Assembly (NCBI GenBank): GCA_026120035.1
Contig: JALRME010000019.1
Location: forward strand, 732,336-796,335
DNA from: Coleophoma eucalyptorum
Taxonomy: Eukaryota > Ascomycota > Leotiomycetes > Helotiales > Dermateaceae
Direction: 5' to 3'
DNA: 64,000 bases
A program made the position numbers and the translations under genes. Under the pieces are notes generated by a model. It was given only the letters and a program-made list of their open reading frames with translations, ran no database searches and was not told the origin of the DNA. Of this stretch, positions 59,688 to 64,000 are shown piece by piece (position 1 is the stretch's first letter; the number at the start of each line of letters is the position of its first letter).

Positions 59688-60761
59688 ATGAAGTCTACTA
59701 CTTTTACCCTCGTCTTCCTCCCGCTCACCACCGCTTTCGTTCTGCCCCGCCAGTCAACTTGCTACTTCAGTCTGTCAGCACGCGGTTCTCCCAATGGCAC
59801 GGTGCTCGAATCTCCTATGGGCGAGAATTTGATCGGAGGCAACTACCCACCTACAAATTACACCATCTCAAGCCACGCCCTCGCCACTGGGAGCGGCCAA
59901 AGCTGCGTGATCGATGCCACGACCAACAAGTTCGAATGTGTAGCGAGCCCATCCGGCACTACCAACTTCACGATTGCAGATAATGGGGGTCTGCTACACG
60001 ACGATTGCCCGAACTACTACGCGTGCCCTGTTGACGAGGGAAGCTGGGAGGTTTATGGCGATGCCTTGGCCAACTCTACGGGCTGTCAATTGGTTACTTT
60101 GATTACTGGGGGGTTCAGCTGTGCGGCACTTGGAAGTCCTGCAACAAGCTCGGCAGTAGTATCAAGTAGTAGTACGACCACGGCCGCAACGACAAGCTCC
60201 GGAGTTACATGCCCAACTTCCCTCGCCAACGCAACCACCTACCTATCGTCTAGCTTCATCATTCCCATCTCCTCGGCATCGCCCAACACAAGCTTCGCCC
60301 CATCACCCTCCGGCGATGTGCTCGTCACTCCCGATAACAGTACGATCCTGAACTTCGCTATTCCAGACGAAACTCCATACTCCTCCACCCTTTCCAACAT
60401 GTGCGCCCTCATCTTCGACTTCCCCACCGCCTCAGCCCTTGCCAACAAGAGTGCAATTTATTCCTTCAGCGGCGTCGAGGAAGAGGAAGGTCAAAATGGA
60501 GGCATCGACTTCACACTGCTCTCTGAACTTGCCAATGCTAACACTACTTGGACAACCATCAATAGCACGCAGACATCTGTCCTGCTTGATTTCGGCACCA
60601 TCCAGATCATCCCTGGTGGTTCGTATGAGGTGGCAAGATTCGAGTGTGCGGGTGAGCGGGAATTCAGTGTGCAAATGAGCAGCGTTGGAGGTGTGGAGTT
60701 GGAGTATACTCAGGATAGTCGGGTTAGTGCCATCGGTGCTTTCGTTGTGCCTTGCATCTAG
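59688..60761 (+). CDS. Secreted protein with But2-type C-terminal domain, 357 aa
   Basis: Single exon. A signal peptide (about residues 1-17, MKSTTFTLVFLPLTTAFVLP) precedes an N-terminal domain with paired Cys (STCYFSLSARGSPNGTV, GENLIGGNYPP, CVIDATTNKFEC), then a Ser/Thr-rich linker at about 150-170 and a C-terminal But2-like domain (LNFAIPDETPYSSTLSNM, CALIFDFPTAS, SVLLDFGTIQIIPGGSYEVA, FSVQMSSVGGVELEYTQD). Many fungi have secreted or cell-wall proteins with this pairing; the C-terminal domain is named after the S. pombe Uba3-binding protein But2 but its role here is unknown. There is no hydrophobic C-terminal tail, so no GPI anchor is expected. At least ten N-x-S/T sites suggest heavy glycosylation. 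Strong coding call. Confidence 0.85.
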   Translation: MKSTTFTLVFLPLTTAFVLPRQSTCYFSLSARGSPNGTVLESPMGENLIGGNYPPTNYTISSHALATGSGQSCVIDATTNKFECVASPSGTTNFTIADNGGLLHDDCPNYYACPVDEGSWEVYGDALANSTGCQLVTLITGGFSCAALGSPATSSAVVSSSSTTTAATTSSGVTCPTSLANATTYLSSSFIIPISSASPNTSFAPSPSGDVLVTPDNSTILNFAIPDETPYSSTLSNMCALIFDFPTASALANKSAIYSFSGVEEEEGQNGGIDFTLLSELANANTTWTTINSTQTSVLLDFGTIQIIPGGSYEVARFECAGEREFSVQMSSVGGVELEYTQDSRVSAIGAFVVPCI

Positions 60762-61563
60762 ACGACGCTGCGATACCGAAGCAAAAGAAAGTATGACCGG
60801 AAAAAGGAAAAGTTGAATTTTTTGGGCGGGACTTTTGTATTATTAGATTATGGGTAGTTTGGTTTTGTACGATTATGATACCCAACGGATAGACACATAG
60901 GAGGGATTGAACGGATTAATGAGGAGGAGCCAAGACGGTGCGTTGCATGGAAGCTAGGAACAAAAAGAGAACGAGTCTTGTTCATATACATACGATCAGC
61001 AAAAGGCAAAGAGGATGATCACAGATAGATCAGAACAATCAAATAATGAGTAGTAGAAAAATCCATAGAACTTTGCTGAACAACGATTTTCTGGACTTAA
61101 ATTATGCCTTTTGTTTTGAACAGTGTCTAGTTCCTGAAAGTATGTCCTGCTGCACCTAACAGCAACTTGGCCATTTAAAGTAGAATCCCGGATTCATAAC
61201 CAATCAGGACAGGCAAAAAGCCAAGCAACAGAGTACGAGTAATCGCAGGGAAGGCCAACCCACGAGTTGGTCAGGGATAATAGTAGTTGTGACAGGTCTG
61301 CATTGAATGGAGAGAAGAGATAGACGAGACGAAGGATGAAAATCTTCCTCCTCGCGAGCCCAAAGAGCCAAAACAAAAACAAAAACTAACCAAAGGCTTT
61401 CTGACTCTTCCTAAGCAAATATCTCTTCCCTCTAGGCTTAATCCTTTTGGTTTTTGGTTTGGGGAGGGGGGGGAAACGTTATTGTTGTTGTATTGCAGGG
61501 AGTCACTGTAGTCAATTATAACTAAGTGTAATCTTCCAACATGTTGGTCATTACAGCACTACT

Positions 61564-61626
61564 ATGCAGGAATATTTCTTGTCGTATGGTATGGTTATAT
61601 GGTAGTGCATAGAAATATTCCTGCAT
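61564..61626. repeat. Perfect 16-bp inverted repeat with 31-base loop
   Basis: ATGCAGGAATATTTCT at 61564-61579 is the exact reverse complement of AGAAATATTCCTGCAT at 61611-61626. An (ATA)7 run follows directly. It may be a hairpin relic or a small non-autonomous element. Confidence 0.85.
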
Positions 61627-61627
61627 C

Positions 61628-61648
61628 ATAATAATAATAATAATAATA
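61628..61648. repeat. (ATA)7 microsatellite
   Basis: Seven perfect ATA copies next to the inverted repeat. Confidence 0.9.
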
Positions 61649-62424
61649 CTGTAAAGGATCGGGATTGCTGATCGAGGCGTAGCTTAAGATGTGTGTTATA
61701 TAGATCTTCTTTGGGAGTGAAGGTAATCTTCGAGCGAGGACCTTTGTAGGTTAATTTAGGCTTCGTTGGTAATTAGAAGGGGTTATTAAGGTGTCTTAGG
61801 AAGGATGGAGAGGATTGGCTTTTTCTCGTGATGGGAATTAGATTGACATTGTGATAAGAGGGGTTTAAGAAAGCGGTTTCGCTGTTACGGAATGGTCCGC
61901 TAAGTAGAGCGCGTTAAGGAATTGGACCGAGAGGCTGTGAGATGGTGGGTGCCACTTACGACTTTTTATCGTGTTGCTCTCGGGATGGGTTTTGTCTTGT
62001 CTTTGGGGTTCCATTTGAGATATCTGATATAGGCAATTTCTTGGGCTGTTGTGCTCTGCGAGGTATTCGTCCGCCGGAGGGTTCTCGTCGCTTGCGGCTC
62101 TAGCATTCACCGATAACGCTTGAGCCGCAATTGCTATCACTTTAATCTTCACTGTAACTTTTGAGGACTCAGATACCGCAGCGCATTTTTGCTTTCCCAG
62201 CTGGAAAGAGAGTGATGACTCGGTCATCTGCATCTTGGATGCATAGATAAGGGACCCAGAAGAGAAGATTGAGACAAGCGACTAAAAATCAGCTACAGTA
62301 GTGCAAATGCATGCAAGGTGGGAAAGATCCGATCTAAGTTAGGATCTTAGATTGTGACAAGAAGAGGGAAACAGTCAGAAAGTCGATCTTGCAGCTTCCT
62401 TCTAGACATGTTTGCCACACAAAA

Positions 62425-62444
62425 AAAGAAAGAAAGAAAGAAAG
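62425..62444. repeat. (AAAG)5 microsatellite
   Basis: Five perfect AAAG copies after a short A-run. Confidence 0.9.
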
Positions 62445-63490
62445 TGGGTGTAGAGGAATTAGTGCAGTAGCGGTGGCGAAGATACCTTCTTCTTTTTGGT
62501 TTCGCAACTCTGACTCCAAAGTCGATTGTCGAAAGCACTGTTGTTGCGTCTCACCGCGTTCAGGATCCCCACGGACTTGTTGTAATCGACATCATGATCC
62601 GGCTCCGGTGCTTTGATAAGAGTGAGAGCGCGTTACTTTTCATGATAAAGTCCAGACCTTAGATTTCCGACAGTTCAACTAGCTAACAGTGTTTCATGCG
62701 TAGGGCAAGAAGCTAGATGGCAAAGGCAAAGACAGCGTCAGGGTCAGCCTGGAGTCGCGATGCGCAAGGGTGCATAATGATTTGGCCGAGTGAAAAGGAT
62801 AAAGGGGGCTGGAAAATGATCATATAGCAGGTGCGATCGGATAGAGAAAAAGGAGATTCAAGAGCCAGATCGTGACCGGTAGATTACTTTTTCGAATTCT
62901 TATCTTGTCTTGGCTTATCGTGCTTGGATTATAAAGATGACTGATCTACGAAGACCAAGGCTGTTTGCGTAGGCATCAGAGCAACATATATGCCCAAGCT
63001 CCTTACTAACTTTGGAGAAAGTTAATCAGCCGACGAGGTTGGAGTGACGGGAAGGGGCGTATGAGTGAGATCTGGGGCAAAAACGCCATGCCATGGTCTC
63101 AGACGTCGTGGTGATCAGGCTAATGGGCAGTTCTTCCCGCTAGACTGTGGGGAAATACGATGTTAGCAGAAAGGCTGTTTTAAAAGCATGCCTTTTCTTG
63201 CTGGCTCAGCATTAGGGTAGTCTCTCTAGTTGTTTCTACTTTGTATAGACCAACCTCGAACCAGTCTGACTACGGGCTGATACTTTTCGTTGTGGAGAGT
63301 TGGAGCGGTAATGCATTTCAGATTTGAGATACTAGTGCCAAGAGCTGTAGGGAGGGCCAAGGGCAGTGATCGTGGTGGGGGGGGGAGGTATGACGGACAC
63401 AAGTGCTGACTGACTGACACCATACGAGTAGGACGAGCAGGGACCGTCGAGGACATAAACCGTAGGGCAAACCACGAATTGCAGGATGGG

Positions 63491-63518
63491 GGATGAAGGA
63501 TGAAGGATGAAGGATGAA
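63491..63518. repeat. Heptamer repeat (GGATGAA)4
   Basis: Four perfect copies of GGATGAA in tandem in the gene-poor trailing stretch. Confidence 0.9.
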
Positions 63519-64000
63519 GAACGAAGAGATTTTCAGCTCCATCCGAACTCATCAGTGTTGGGCGTACAGGCTGCTTCCAAATACTGCCCCAAAAAGAAGC
63601 AAGACAGCAACTGGATCCCAACTTGGCGTATGATGCTTAACTCATTGGCGCTTCACGGCTGCCACAGACGCCATTCTCGACGGCCGTAGACAAGCGATAA
63701 TTCCTCCACAATTTCCCCATGTTTTCTTCTCTGCTTCTCCACCTTTTTGCATGTTCCAGTTCATGCCTGCCGTAATAACGAAAGGGCTCACGATCCTTCG
63801 GTGCGGATTCTCCTTCACCTTGTCGGGCTCACCGTGATCCCCCCCGGGGGGTGAGTGCTGAATACTGCACGTCGCTGATATTCTCGCGTCTGACTTGCCC
63901 TGCGCAAGGCTTAAACGACGGCGTCTGGAGGCGTTTGGTTTGGGGAAGCCACTGACGGGAGTTGCAGGCTTGAGAGCAGATCCCTGAACGGCACATGCAA

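Larger units (their letters stand above)
60762..64000. other. Gene-poor trailing stretch
   Basis: 3.2 kb with no convincing gene. It contains a perfect 16-bp inverted repeat (61564-61626), (ATA)7, (AAAG)5 and a heptamer repeat. Frames of up to 131 codons (63621-63226 minus; 62233-61865 minus) show no family features. Confidence 0.5.

Overview
The window looks like nuclear DNA of a filamentous ascomycete (Pezizomycotina). The small amphipathic MGAVVSC-type protein, the gene structures and the protein families remind me of Leotiomycetes, but that finer placement is an impression from memory. The supporting facts are short GT-AG introns of about 44 to 80 bases with CTAAC/CTGAC-like branch sites, typical fungal families (Zn2Cys6 regulator, HET, But2, fungal OPT, Las17-type WASP) and long gene-poor stretches with simple repeats. 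All coding calls were made by reading the sequence and joining exons by hand; exon sums were checked for frame, and no database search was possible.

Layout. 1-15.4 kb: a 2EXR/F-box-like protein, a tiny two-exon acylated protein, a basic hypothetical protein divergent from eIF1A, a WASP/Las17 homologue on the minus strand, a small hydrophilic protein divergent from the XPF/RAD1 nuclease. 15.4-24 kb: two large minus-strand membrane transporters, a full ABCC-type exporter (five exons) and an OPT oligopeptide transporter (nine exons). 24-30 kb: a 6 kb gene-poor stretch. 30-37 kb: an MFS sugar transporter (+) and a very large Zn2Cys6 regulator (-). 36.4-42 kb: another gene-poor stretch with a hexamer repeat. 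42-45 kb: a divergent pair, a small putative nuclear protein and a CSA/Rad28 WD40 protein. 45-54 kb: a DHA1 drug transporter, a HET-domain protein and a multi-span membrane protein of unknown function. 54-61 kb: ATG5, a secreted SnoaL-like protein and a secreted But2-domain protein. 61-64 kb: no gene seen, but a perfect 16-bp hairpin and several microsatellites.

The genes do not form one pathway. There are two nucleotide-excision-repair genes (XPF and CSA, about 28 kb apart), four transporters, actin nucleation, autophagy and translation initiation: ordinary fungal housekeeping plus accessory membrane and secreted proteins. I found no biosynthetic cluster, intact transposon, tRNA or CRISPR. 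The points most worth a second look are the acylation signature of the 65-aa protein, a roughly 120-nt structured element with 5S-rRNA-like features near 15.1 kb, the hairpins near 27.4 and 61.6 kb, the 33-bp minisatellite in the WASP gene and the unusual splice sites.
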